Assembly (NCBI GenBank): GCA_910589015.1
Contig: CAJUSA010000013.1
Span: 3,719-67,718 of the forward strand
Source: an uncultured Christensenellaceae bacterium
Lineage (GTDB): Bacteria > Bacillota > Clostridia > Christensenellales > Borkfalkiaceae
Reading direction: 5' to 3'
Length of the DNA: 64,000 nt
Shown: piece by piece, positions 24,543-35,141 of the stretch
How positions within the stretch are numbered: the first letter of the stretch is position 1
Layout: each line of letters begins with the position of its first letter
Made by a program: the position numbers and the translations under genes
The notes under the pieces: generated by a model
The model's input: only the letters and a program-made list of their open reading frames with translations
Told to the model about the DNA's origin: nothing
Databases searched by the model: none

Positions 24543-27352
24543 AGGAAGAAATTTACGTTAAAGGCGCAAAGGAAAACAATCTGAAAAATATCGACGTGCA
24601 TGTGCCGCGCGGTTCGCTCACCGTGTTTACGGGCGTTTCGGGCTCGGGCAAGTCTACGCTGGCGTTCGATACGATCTTTGCGGAAGGGCAGCGGCGGTAT
24701 ATGGAAAGTCTTTCTTCCTATGCGCGGCAGTTTTTGGGCATGATGGAAAAGCCCGACGTCGAGCGTATCGACGGGCTTTCGCCCGCCATTTCGATCGATC
24801 AGAAAACGACTTCCAAAAATCCCCGTTCGACGGTTGGCACCGTGACGGAAATTTACGATTATCTGCGCCTTTTGTATGCGCGCGCGGGTACGCCGCACTG
24901 CCCCAAATGCGGAAAAGAGATCAAACGCCGCACGGTGGACGAGATTGCCGACCGCGTTATGGAACTGCCCGCAGGCAGCAAGATCCTCATCGACGCGCCC
25001 GTTGTGCGCGGCAAAAAGGGCGAATTTCAAAAGGAATTGCAGGGATACCGCAAAAGCGGATACGCCCGCGTGAAGATCGACGGCATCGTTTACGACTTGC
25101 AGGAAGAGATCAAACTCGAAAAGAATATCCGTCACAACGTGAGCGTGGTCGTCGACCGCCTTGTCATCAAAGAGGGCATGCTCAAACGCCTGACCGAGAG
25201 TCTCGAAACGGCGCTGAAACTTGCCGACGGGCTGGTCGTCATCGACTGCGAGGGCGAGGAAACGCTCTATTCTTCGCGTTATTCCTGCCCCGACTGCGAT
25301 ATTTCGATCGAGGAAATCGAGCCGCGTCTGTTTTCCTTCAACACCCCGTGGGGCGCGTGCCCCGCATGCACGGGGCTGGGATTTACGCAGGCGGTCGATC
25401 CCGATCTGTTGTGCCCCGACAAGAGCAAAACGCTGCGCGAGGGCGCGATTCATGCAAGCGGCTGGATGCTCGAGAGCAATTCCACCAACCTCATGTACGT
25501 CACCGCGCTTGCAAAACGCTACGGTTTTTCGCTCGACGTGCCCGTAAGCGAGCTGCCCAAGTCGGCTTACGATATTCTCATGTACGGTAACGGCGGCGAA
25601 AAGATCAACCTCGATTATAAGACGCACGCCTTTTCGGGAAGTTATTCCATGAGCTGGGAAGGGTTCGTGAATAACCTGCAACGGCGGTATGCGCAGACGA
25701 GCTCGACGGGCGTCAAGTGGGATATCGAGCGGTACATGCGTACGTCCGATTGCCCCGTCTGCCGCGGAAAACGCCTCAAAAAAGAGGCGCTCGCCGTCAC
25801 GGTGGGCGGCAAAAATATTGCGGAACTTTGCGACATGCCCGTGCGCAATATCGCCGCGTTTCTCGACGGACTGATTTTAACGCCTACGCAGGAAAAAATC
25901 GCCGCCGTCGTTCTGAAAGAAATTAAAAGCCGTATCGAATTTTTGATCGGCGTGGGGCTCGATTATTTAACGCTTTCGCGTTCGGCGGCGACGCTTTCGG
26001 GCGGCGAGAGCCAGCGTATCCGTCTTGCCACGCAAATCGGCAGCGCGCTCACGGGCGTGCTGTATATTCTCGACGAGCCGAGCATCGGGCTACATCAGCG
26101 CGACAACGACAAGCTGCTGCAATCGCTCAAAGGACTGCGCGATCTGGGTAATACGCTCATCGTTGTCGAACACGACGAAGACACCATGCGCGCCGCCGAC
26201 TATCTCGTCGATATCGGGCCGCAGGCGGGCGTACACGGGGGCGAAGTCGTGGCGTGCGGCAGTGTGGAAGATATCTGCGCCGCGCCGCGCTCGGTCACAG
26301 GCGATTATCTTTCGGGCAGAAAGAAGATCGCCGTGCCTTCCGTTCGCAAAGCGCCCGACGGCAGAGTGTTCCGTGTAGAGGACTGCCGTCAGAATAATCT
26401 GAAAGGGTTTACGGCGGAAATCCCTGCGGGGCTGATCACCGCCGTCACGGGCGTTTCGGGCTCGGGCAAGTCTTCGCTCGTCAACGAAATTATTCTGCCC
26501 GTGCTTTCCAACAATTTGGGCGGTGCGCGTCTGCCGCAGGGCAAACACGGCGTGTTTTCGGGGCTCGAATACTTCGATAAAGTCGTGGCGATCGACCAAT
26601 CGCCCATCGGCAGAACGCCGCGTTCCAACCCCGCGACCTATACGGGCGCGTTCGGCGGGATCCGCGAGCTGTTCGCCGCCTCGCAAGACGCCAAACAAAT
26701 GGGCTTCAAGGCGGGCAGATTTTCCTTCAACGTGGCGGGCGGACGGTGCGAGAACTGTCAGGGCGACGGTATTATGAAGATCGAAATGCACTTTTTGCCC
26801 GACGTCTACGTTCCCTGCGAAGTGTGCGGCGGCAAACGTTATAACCGCGAAACGCTCGAAGTGCATTACAAGGGCAAGACCATTGCCGACGTGCTCGACA
26901 TGACGGTAGAAGAGGCGTGCGAGTTTTTCCGCAACGTATCGTCGATTTATAACAAGGTCGCCGCGCTCAACGAGGTGGGGCTTGGCTATATCAAATTAGG
27001 GCAAAGCTCGACGACGCTTTCGGGCGGCGAAGCGCAGCGCGTGAAGCTGGCAACCGAGCTTTCGCGCCGCTCGACGGGCAAAACGGTGTATATTCTCGAC
27101 GAACCGACGACGGGACTTTCGAGTTACGACGTGGACAAGCTCGTTTCGATCTTACTGCGTCTGCGCGACGGGGGTAACACCGTCGTCGTCATCGAGCACA
27201 ATCTCGACGTCGTGAAGATTGCCGATCATATCATCGACCTCGGACCGGACGGCGGCGACGGCGGCGGCGAAATTCTGTGCACGGGCACGCCCGAAGAGAT
27301 TGCGCGCGCCGAAAAGAGCTACACGGGGCAGTTTTTGAAAAAAGTATTGTAA
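24539..27352 (+). CDS. uvrA: excinuclease ABC subunit A
   Basis: Damage-recognition ATPase of nucleotide excision repair, 937 residues, two ABC modules. First Walker A 'GVSGSGKSTLAFDT', second 'GVSGSGKSSLVNEI', signatures 'LSGGESQRIRLA' and 'LSGGEAQRVKLA', Walker B 'YILDEPSIGLH' and 'YILDEPTTGLS'. Zinc-binding cysteines are kept: 'CPKCGKEI', 'CPDCDIS' with 'CPACTGLG', and 'CENCQGDG' with 'CEVCGGKR'. ATG at 24539 overlaps the nucleotidase stop (ATGA). Nothing is missing. Confidence 0.98.
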   Translation: MKEEIYVKGAKENNLKNIDVHVPRGSLTVFTGVSGSGKSTLAFDTIFAEGQRRYMESLSSYARQFLGMMEKPDVERIDGLSPAISIDQKTTSKNPRSTVGTVTEIYDYLRLLYARAGTPHCPKCGKEIKRRTVDEIADRVMELPAGSKILIDAPVVRGKKGEFQKELQGYRKSGYARVKIDGIVYDLQEEIKLEKNIRHNVSVVVDRLVIKEGMLKRLTESLETALKLADGLVVIDCEGEETLYSSRYSCPDCDISIEEIEPRLFSFNTPWGACPACTGLGFTQAVDPDLLCPDKSKTLREGAIHASGWMLESNSTNLMYVTALAKRYGFSLDVPVSELPKSAYDILMYGNGGEKINLDYKTHAFSGSYSMSWEGFVNNLQRRYAQTSSTGVKWDIERYMRTSDCPVCRGKRLKKEALAVTVGGKNIAELCDMPVRNIAAFLDGLILTPTQEKIAAVVLKEIKSRIEFLIGVGLDYLTLSRSAATLSGGESQRIRLATQIGSALTGVLYILDEPSIGLHQRDNDKLLQSLKGLRDLGNTLIVVEHDEDTMRAADYLVDIGPQAGVHGGEVVACGSVEDICAAPRSVTGDYLSGRKKIAVPSVRKAPDGRVFRVEDCRQNNLKGFTAEIPAGLITAVTGVSGSGKSSLVNEIILPVLSNNLGGARLPQGKHGVFSGLEYFDKVVAIDQSPIGRTPRSNPATYTGAFGGIRELFAASQDAKQMGFKAGRFSFNVAGGRCENCQGDGIMKIEMHFLPDVYVPCEVCGGKRYNRETLEVHYKGKTIADVLDMTVEEACEFFRNVSSIYNKVAALNEVGLGYIKLGQSSTTLSGGEAQRVKLATELSRRSTGKTVYILDEPTTGLSSYDVDKLVSILLRLRDGGNTVVVIEHNLDVVKIADHIIDLGPDGGDGGGEILCTGTPEEIARAEKSYTGQFLKKVL

Positions 27353-27364
27353 ATTCGGGAAAGG

Positions 27365-27453
27365 GATTCTTCGGACTTCGCCCTCAGAATGACAAAATAG
27401 CACGGTTTCCGGATCGGGCAGTTACTGTCATTCCGAGCGTAGCCGAGGAATCT
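27365..27453 (+). repeat. two dispersed-repeat half copies, copy 4
   Basis: A half site ending CTCAGAATGACA (27365-27394) and a second beginning TGTCATTCCGAGCG (27426-27453) flank a 31-base spacer. The arms are in the reverse order to the full copies. Confidence 0.8.
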
Positions 27454-27477
27454 CTTCATGAAATAAAAAAGGAAAAC

Positions 27478-28659
27478 ATGATGATAAACGAAAAAATGCG
27501 GCAATTAGGGCGGGAACGCTCGGCGATCCGCGAACTGTTTGAATACGGGAACGCGCGCGCGCAGGAAATCGGTAGGGAAAACGTGTTCGATTTTTCCCTC
27601 GGTAATCCGAGCATTCCCGCGCCTGCTTGCGTCGAGCAGGAAATCAAGCGTTTGCTAAGCGACTTGCCGCCCAAGGTGTTGCACGGTTATACCTCTGCGG
27701 CGGGCGACGCGCAGGTGCGTGATTCGGTGGCAAACTACATATCGGATGCGTCCGGCGTACCTATGGACGGGGATCACGTCTACATGACGTGCGGGGCGGC
27801 GGCGTCGCTCACGATTGCGTTGAAGGCGCTGTGCGAAAAGGACGACGAATTTGTCGTGATCGCGCCGTATTTTCCCGAATACCGCGTGTTTATCGAGAAC
27901 GCGGGGGGCATGGTGCGGGTTGCGCGCGCAGACGGGCGTTTCCGTCTTGACATGGGTGCGTTGGATCGTGCGATCACGGAAAAAACCAAAGCCGTGATCA
28001 TCAATTCGCCCAACAATCCCGCGGGAACGGTATACGGCGAAAACGAGCTGAAAGAGCTTGCCGCGTTACTGAATAAAAAGAGCGCGCAAAAGGGCGCGCC
28101 GATCTTTCTGATCGCCGACGAACCTTACCGCGAACTCACTTACGGCGCCAAGGTGCCGTATCCCGCCGCGTATTACCGCGATACGATCGTGTGTTATTCC
28201 TTTTCGAAGTCGCTTTCGCTGGCGGGCGAACGCATCGGCTATATCGCCGTTCCGCCGCAGAGTGCGCATGCCGACGATGTGTTTGCCGCCGTGTGCGGCG
28301 CGGGCAGAAGTCTGGGTTACGTCTGCGCGCCCGCGCTCTTTCAACGCGTCTGCGCGGCGTGCTTGGGGAAGTCGGGCGATATTGCGCAATACCGCGAAAA
28401 CCGCGATCTTCTTTACAATGCGTTGCGGTCGTTCGGTTACGAATGCGTCGAACCCGAGGGCGCGTTTTATCTGTTCGTCAAATCGCCCCTGCCCGACGCG
28501 AAAGTCTTTTGCGAACGGGCGAAAAAGTTCGAATTATTGCTCGTTCCTTCCGATAGTTTCGGCGTAGAGGGCTATGTGCGCATTTCGTATTGCGTCAAGC
28601 GGGAAACGATTGAACGTTCGCTGCCCGCTTTTGAAAAGCTGATCCGAACGTGCCGATAA
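27478..28659 (+). CDS. class I/II pyridoxal-phosphate aminotransferase
   Basis: PLP-dependent aminotransferase, 393 residues, of the aspartate aminotransferase fold. Visible: 'FSLGNPSIPAP', 'GAAASLTIALKAL', the 'NSPNNPAGTVY' block, 'IADEPYRELTYG' with the cofactor-binding Asp, the Schiff-base Lys in 'CYSFSKSLSLAGERIGY', and the substrate-carboxylate Arg in 'VRISYCV'. The most likely substrates are aspartate or another amino-acid/keto-acid pair; the exact one is not readable. Start at 27478 follows AAAGGAAAA; a second ATG is adjacent. Confidence 0.9.
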   Translation: MMINEKMRQLGRERSAIRELFEYGNARAQEIGRENVFDFSLGNPSIPAPACVEQEIKRLLSDLPPKVLHGYTSAAGDAQVRDSVANYISDASGVPMDGDHVYMTCGAAASLTIALKALCEKDDEFVVIAPYFPEYRVFIENAGGMVRVARADGRFRLDMGALDRAITEKTKAVIINSPNNPAGTVYGENELKELAALLNKKSAQKGAPIFLIADEPYRELTYGAKVPYPAAYYRDTIVCYSFSKSLSLAGERIGYIAVPPQSAHADDVFAAVCGAGRSLGYVCAPALFQRVCAACLGKSGDIAQYRENRDLLYNALRSFGYECVEPEGAFYLFVKSPLPDAKVFCERAKKFELLLVPSDSFGVEGYVRISYCVKRETIERSLPAFEKLIRTCR

Positions 28660-28737
28660 CCTAAAACGAAAAAATAAATTCCTTTGTATAAAAATTTTGC
28701 CGTTTCGCAAAATGACATTATACGGAGGAATTTTTTT

Positions 28738-29283
28738 ATGAAAGCAACGGGAATCGTGCGGAGAATCGACGAGTTGGGCAGGGTGGTGATCCCGAAAGAG
28801 ATCCGCCGCACGCTGCGTATCCGCGAAGGCGATCCTTTGGAACTCTTTACCGACCGCGACGAGCTGATGCTCAAAAAATATTCGCCGATCGCGTCGGTGG
28901 AACGCTTTGCCGAGGCAACGGCAAAGTCTTTGAACGAACAGAGCGGATATCTTTCCGCGATTACCGATACCGACGCGGTGTTAAGCGCTTACGGGCAGGG
29001 CAAGCGCGCCATTGTATCGAAAACGATTTCGGAAGAGATGACCGAGGTGTTAAAGTCGCGCAGAAGTTACTTTGCCTGTCTGGCGGAAGGAGGCAAGGTC
29101 ATTCCGATCGCCGAAGGCGACGACGAGCATTTTACGGCGCAGGTCATCGTGCCCATCGTAACGGGCGGCGACTGCCTCGGCGCGGTCATTCTGCTTTCGG
29201 GCGACGAAGGGGCGATCATGGATAACGCCGCCGTCAAGCTCGCCCGCCTCACCGCGGACATCATTGCCAATCAGTTCGAATAA
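28738..29283 (+). CDS. spoVT: stage V sporulation protein T, AbrB-type regulator
   Basis: Transcription factor that in Bacillus tunes forespore genes. Residues 1-50 form the AbrB/SpoVT swapped-hairpin DNA-binding domain ('ATGIVRRIDELGRVVIPKEI'); the rest is a GAF-like sensor domain, giving 181 residues as in SpoVT and not the short AbrB. A strong site ACGGAGG precedes the ATG at 28738. The order spoVT-spoVB-mazG matches the yabL region of Bacillus, which supports the call. Confidence 0.93.
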   Translation: MKATGIVRRIDELGRVVIPKEIRRTLRIREGDPLELFTDRDELMLKKYSPIASVERFAEATAKSLNEQSGYLSAITDTDAVLSAYGQGKRAIVSKTISEEMTEVLKSRRSYFACLAEGGKVIPIAEGDDEHFTAQVIVPIVTGGDCLGAVILLSGDEGAIMDNAAVKLARLTADIIANQFE

Positions 29284-29327
29284 GCACGGCGAACCCCCTT
29301 TGTAAGGCATGCAGGGGGATCTACATA

Positions 29328-30776
29328 ATGAAACACGCAGCTTTCCTCAAAAACGTCGCCGTGATCTCGGCGGGCGGAATCATCGCAAAAGCCATCGGGG
29401 CGTTATACCGCATCGCGCTCGTGGGGCATTTGGGCGGATACGGCATGGGACTTTATCAGATGACCTATCCGCTCTTTTGTTTTTTGCTTACGTTTTCGTC
29501 GGCGGGGATCCCGTCGGCGTTTTCCCGTATCGTTGCAAACGAAACGGCGCGGGGACGGCATACGCGTTCGACCTTAAAGACCACGCTGTTGCTGTTTGCG
29601 GCGGCGGGGCTGGGCGGCGCCATGCTCATGGGGCTCTTTGCTCCCGTCATGTCTGCCATGCAAGGCGACGAAAACCTGTTTGCGTGTTATCTGGCGCTTG
29701 CGCCCTCGGTTTTTTTCGTGGCGATCATCGCCGTTTTGCGCGGGTATTTTCAGGGCGGCAGCGACATGGCGCCGACCGCGCTTTCCGAGGTGGTCGAACA
29801 ACTCGTCAAAGCGTCGCTCGGGTTGTTTTTCGCAAGCCGTTATGCGGGCAGCGTGCGCGCCGTGGTGTACGCGCTCGGCGCGGTGACCGTATCCGAAATC
29901 GTCGCGCTTGTGTTTTTACTCGTGCGTTTGCAACGCGAAAAACGCGCCGCGCCCGCGCTGTTCAGCGTTCATAAAACCAAGAGTACGGATATCCTGAAAA
30001 ACGTGTTGCCCGTCATGATCGCCGCGGCGATCCTGCCTTTGTCGCAAACGGCTGACAGCGTGCTGCTCGTGCGGTTGCTGCCCTGCGAACGTTCGCGCGC
30101 GGTATCGCTCTACGGGCTCTTTGCGGGCGGGGCGATTTCGCTCGTCAATCTTCCCGCAACGGCTTGTTACGGGCTTGCCGCGGCAACCGTGCCCGCCGTT
30201 TCGGCGCGTTGCGCGCGCGGCGACGAAGAGGGCGCGAAAAAAAGCGCGCTCTTTTCGCTGGTGATCACGTTTGCGCTTTCGCTCTGTTGCACGCTGGGGT
30301 TGTTCGTGCTCGCAAAATTCGTCGTATCCCTGCTCTATCCCTCGCTCGGCACGGAGGATGCGCGCACGCTCGTGTCGCTTGTGCGTATGCTTGCAGTTTC
30401 CGCCGTAACGGTATCGGGCATCGATACGCTTGCCGCCTGCCTGACGGGCATGGGGCGGGCGAACAAAGCGGCGCTTTCGATGCTCATCGCCGTCGTGTGT
30501 AAAACGGCGTTGCAGTTCGCGCTTGTTCCCGTTTTTTCGGCGACGGGGGCGGCGATTGCCGCAAACGTCTGTTATATGATTGCTTTTTCGCTCGATTTGT
30601 TTTATACTGTAAGAAAAACAAAGAGGAAGCATCATGATAACGGTAATCGGACTGGGAACGGAAAAAGGCGATTTGACGAAGAAGGGGCTTGCCGCCCTGA
30701 AACGGGCGGAACGCGTATTCGTGAGAAATTCGTCGCCCGTATCCGAAGGTTTGAAAGAGGAAGGAATAAACTTTGA
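29328..30776 (+). CDS. spoVB: SpoVB-type lipid-linked precursor flippase (MOP/MurJ superfamily)
   Basis: Polytopic membrane protein of about 12-14 helices that would flip a lipid-linked cell-wall or spore-cortex precursor. The opening 'NVAVISAGGIIAKAIGALYR' and 'GGYGMGLYQMTYPLF' is typical of SpoVB/YabM. It runs 143 bases into mazG, far more than the 4-base overlaps elsewhere. The last part ('KRKHHDNGNRTGNGKRR' on) is basic, unlike a normal tail, and a TGA in the next frame lies exactly at the mazG ATG. The true end may therefore be near 30637, with a frameshift or read error close by. Confidence 0.88.
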   Translation: MKHAAFLKNVAVISAGGIIAKAIGALYRIALVGHLGGYGMGLYQMTYPLFCFLLTFSSAGIPSAFSRIVANETARGRHTRSTLKTTLLLFAAAGLGGAMLMGLFAPVMSAMQGDENLFACYLALAPSVFFVAIIAVLRGYFQGGSDMAPTALSEVVEQLVKASLGLFFASRYAGSVRAVVYALGAVTVSEIVALVFLLVRLQREKRAAPALFSVHKTKSTDILKNVLPVMIAAAILPLSQTADSVLLVRLLPCERSRAVSLYGLFAGGAISLVNLPATACYGLAAATVPAVSARCARGDEEGAKKSALFSLVITFALSLCCTLGLFVLAKFVVSLLYPSLGTEDARTLVSLVRMLAVSAVTVSGIDTLAACLTGMGRANKAALSMLIAVVCKTALQFALVPVFSATGAAIAANVCYMIAFSLDLFYTVRKTKRKHHDNGNRTGNGKRRFDEEGACRPETGGTRIREKFVARIRRFERGRNKL

Positions 30777-32025
30777 AACTTTCGACGCGCTGTTCGAGAA
30801 AAGCCGTTCTTTCGATACGCTTGCAAAAAACATCGCAAAGCAAGTGCGCGCCTGCAAGGGCGACGTGTGTTACTGCGTGGAAGGCGGCGTAAGCGAGGAC
30901 AGGGCGGCGCATCTTCTCATCGGGAAAGGCGGCGTACAGGTCGTCGAAGGCGTTTCGCGCGCGGCGAAGTTTGCCGCCGAGGCGGGGCTGTTCGGCGCGT
31001 ATACCGCCGTTTCCGCCTATGAGCTCTGCGAAAAAGAACCCTGCTTCCCGCTTGTGATCTACGACCTCACCGACGCCGATCTGGCGGGCGATGTTAAACT
31101 CTACTTAACCGAGCGCTGCGGCGACGAAGCCGAGGCGTTCTTTGTGCGATCAGACGGCAAGAAACGCATTGCGCTTTACGAACTCGACCGGCAGGAAGAT
31201 TATACGGGGGCGGGCGTCGTAGTGTACGACGTGCCGCTGCTCGAAAAAAAGCGGTTTACTTTCGACGACTGCGTGGCGATCCTCAAACGCCTGCGCGCGC
31301 CCGACGGCTGCCCGTGGGACAGAGCGCAGACGCACGAGAGTATCCGCATCAACGCGCTCGAAGAGGCTTACGAGCTGGTGGACGCCATCGACCGCAAGGA
31401 TCCCGAGCGCATGTGCGAGGAAACGGGCGACGTGCTCATGCAGGCGCTTTTTCATGCGCTGATCGAAGAGGAACGCGGCGGGTTCACGGTGGGGGATATG
31501 ACGAGCGGTCTGTGCGCCAAACTCATCGGGCGGCATACCCATGTATTCGGGCAGGACAAGGCGGCGGGAGCCGACGGCGCGCTTTCCGTGTGGGATAAAA
31601 ACAAGATGGCCGAAAAACACCAGACGACGTTCACGCAGAGCGTCAACGACGTACCCGAAGGCTTCCCCGCGCTGCTGCGCGCGCAGAAGATCTGCAAACG
31701 CATGGCGAAGGGGGGATTTCCCGAAACCGGATTTGCGGAAACCAAAGCGCGGCTCGATCAGATCGCGGGCGTGCTCGAACAAATGCACGCGGCGGGCGAG
31801 AGCGCGGCGGCGGCAAATGCGCTGGGCGACTGTCTGATGGTCGTCGTGCAGCTCGGGCGGTTGACGGGGCTCGATTGCGAACAGGCACTGTTAGACAGTT
31901 GCAACAAGGTGCGCCGCCGTTACGAGGAATTTGAAAAAATGGTGTTGGCGGACGGAAAAGCCGTGAACGCGCTTACGGAAGAAGAGCGCATGCGCTATTA
32001 CGTCGAGGCGGTTCGCCGTGTTTGA
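30634..32025 (+). CDS. mazG: YabN-type fusion: tetrapyrrole methylase-like domain plus MazG pyrophosphohydrolase
   Basis: 463 residues. N-terminal part (about 1-200) has the fold of SAM-dependent tetrapyrrole methylases ('ITVIGLGTEKGDLT', 'GVSRAAKFAAEAGL') but is probably no longer a methylase. The C-terminal part is MazG: 'LRAPDGCPWDRAQTHESI', 'NALEEAYELVDAID', 'EETGDVLMQALFHALI' with the acidic metal ligands EExxE/ExxD. MazG cleaves NTPs to NMP and pyrophosphate, a housekeeping role. It follows spoVB as in Bacillus and overlaps dusB by 8 bases. Confidence 0.93.
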   Translation: MITVIGLGTEKGDLTKKGLAALKRAERVFVRNSSPVSEGLKEEGINFETFDALFEKSRSFDTLAKNIAKQVRACKGDVCYCVEGGVSEDRAAHLLIGKGGVQVVEGVSRAAKFAAEAGLFGAYTAVSAYELCEKEPCFPLVIYDLTDADLAGDVKLYLTERCGDEAEAFFVRSDGKKRIALYELDRQEDYTGAGVVVYDVPLLEKKRFTFDDCVAILKRLRAPDGCPWDRAQTHESIRINALEEAYELVDAIDRKDPERMCEETGDVLMQALFHALIEEERGGFTVGDMTSGLCAKLIGRHTHVFGQDKAAGADGALSVWDKNKMAEKHQTTFTQSVNDVPEGFPALLRAQKICKRMAKGGFPETGFAETKARLDQIAGVLEQMHAAGESAAAANALGDCLMVVVQLGRLTGLDCEQALLDSCNKVRRRYEEFEKMVLADGKAVNALTEEERMRYYVEAVRRV

Positions 32026-32953
32026 TCCGATTATGATCGCGGGCATGGTATGCCCGAATAACGTATTTTTGGCGCCGCTTGCGGGGTATACGAACTATCC
32101 TTTCCGAAAAATGTGCCTTGCGCTCGGCGCGGGGCTGACCTTCACCGAAATGGTAAGCTGCAAGGGATTACTGTACGGCAGCGAGGAAACCGAAAAACTG
32201 TTGCTTTGCGGCGCGGAATCGCCCAAGGCGGCGCAGATTTTTGGGAACGATCCTGCAATCATACGCACGGCGTGTGAAAGCGAGGCGCTCGCGCCCTTCG
32301 ATCTTGTCGATATCAACATGGGTTGCCCCATGCCGAAGATCGTGCGTAACGGCGAGGGAAGCGCGCTGCTCGAAGATATGCCGCTTGCGGAACGGGTGAT
32401 TTCCGCCTGCGTCAAAAGCGGAAAACGCATTTCGGTGAAATTTCGCACGGGGGTGACGGAAGATCGCAAGATCGCCGCCGAATTTGCCAAAATGTGCGAA
32501 GGCGCGGGGGCGTGCATGATCACCGTGCACGGCAGAACGCGCGAAAAAATTTATGCGGGCGCGCCCGATTTCGAACAGATCGCCGCGGCGAAAGCGGCGG
32601 TCGGCATTCCCGTTTTTGCAAACGGCGGGATCTGGTCGAAAAAGGACGCCGAAACCATGCTTGCGCGCACGGGGGCGGACGGCGTGATGATCGCGCGCGC
32701 CGCGCTCTACCGTCCGCATATCTTCTGCGATCTTCTCGGAACGCCGGGCGAAGACATCAAAACGCTGTTTTTGCGCCAACTGCGCGAAACGCGCGAACTC
32801 TACGGCGAACGGTTTGCCTGCGTATTTATGCGCAAAATGGCGGCGTTCTATATCAAGGGGCAAAAGGGCGCGAGCGAACATAAGCGCCGTTTGTTCACGG
32901 CGCAGACGAGCGAAGAGGTGGAAAGACTGGCGGAAGATGTTTTCAGGGCGTAA
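32018..32953 (+). CDS. dusB: tRNA-dihydrouridine synthase
   Basis: Flavoenzyme that reduces uridines in the tRNA D-loop. 311 residues: 'APLAGYTNYPFRKM' (FMN site), 'DINMGCPMPKIVRNGEGSALL' region with the catalytic Cys, 'KFRTGV', 'ITVHGRTREKIYAG', and 'VFANGGIWSKKDA' and 'GVMIARAAL' for phosphate binding. The C-terminal helical domain is short but present. GTG at 32018 is inside the end of mazG. A terminator follows. Confidence 0.94.
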   Translation: MFDPIMIAGMVCPNNVFLAPLAGYTNYPFRKMCLALGAGLTFTEMVSCKGLLYGSEETEKLLLCGAESPKAAQIFGNDPAIIRTACESEALAPFDLVDINMGCPMPKIVRNGEGSALLEDMPLAERVISACVKSGKRISVKFRTGVTEDRKIAAEFAKMCEGAGACMITVHGRTREKIYAGAPDFEQIAAAKAAVGIPVFANGGIWSKKDAETMLARTGADGVMIARAALYRPHIFCDLLGTPGEDIKTLFLRQLRETRELYGERFACVFMRKMAAFYIKGQKGASEHKRRLFTAQTSEEVERLAEDVFRA

Positions 32954-33005
32954 AAGGCGCGTTTCGGGGCGAAAGGGGCGCGGCGGTGTGTTCTATCGAA
33001 ACAAG

Positions 33006-33046
33006 GCGTTGCAAGGCTTATAAGGGGCTTGCAACGCTTATTTTTT
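33006..33046 (+). terminator. terminator after dusB
   Basis: GCGTTGCAAG (33006-33015) pairs with CTTGCAACGC (33028-33037), followed by TTATTTTTT. Confidence 0.9.
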
Positions 33047-33107
33047 GCGTTTCGACAAAGTTTTTAGCGAAAAACTTGCGAAACGGCTGTACTTTTTCCG
33101 TTTGTTA

Positions 33108-33116
33108 TGTTATAAT
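33108..33116 (+). promoter_or_regulatory. extended -10 promoter of gyrB
   Basis: TGTTATAAT (33108-33116); the -35 region (TGTACT at 33088) is poor. Predicted start is near 33123. Confidence 0.65.
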
Positions 33117-33135
33117 AAACGCATATAAATATTGT

Positions 33136-33159
33136 CGCGCACGCGCGCATGCGTGCGCG
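33136..33159 (+). other. alternating pyrimidine-purine palindrome in the gyrB leader
   Basis: 24 bases of strict pyrimidine-purine alternation, with 9-base arms CGCGCACGC (33136-33144) and GCGTGCGCG (33151-33159). Such a tract can turn into Z-DNA or a cruciform under negative supercoiling, and can fold as a GC hairpin in the mRNA. Confidence 0.75.
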
Positions 33160-33170
33160 GGGTAACCTAA

Positions 33171-35105
<1,935 letters not shown>

Positions 35106-35141
35106 TCGACGCGATCGTGATAATTAGAAAAGGATAATATT

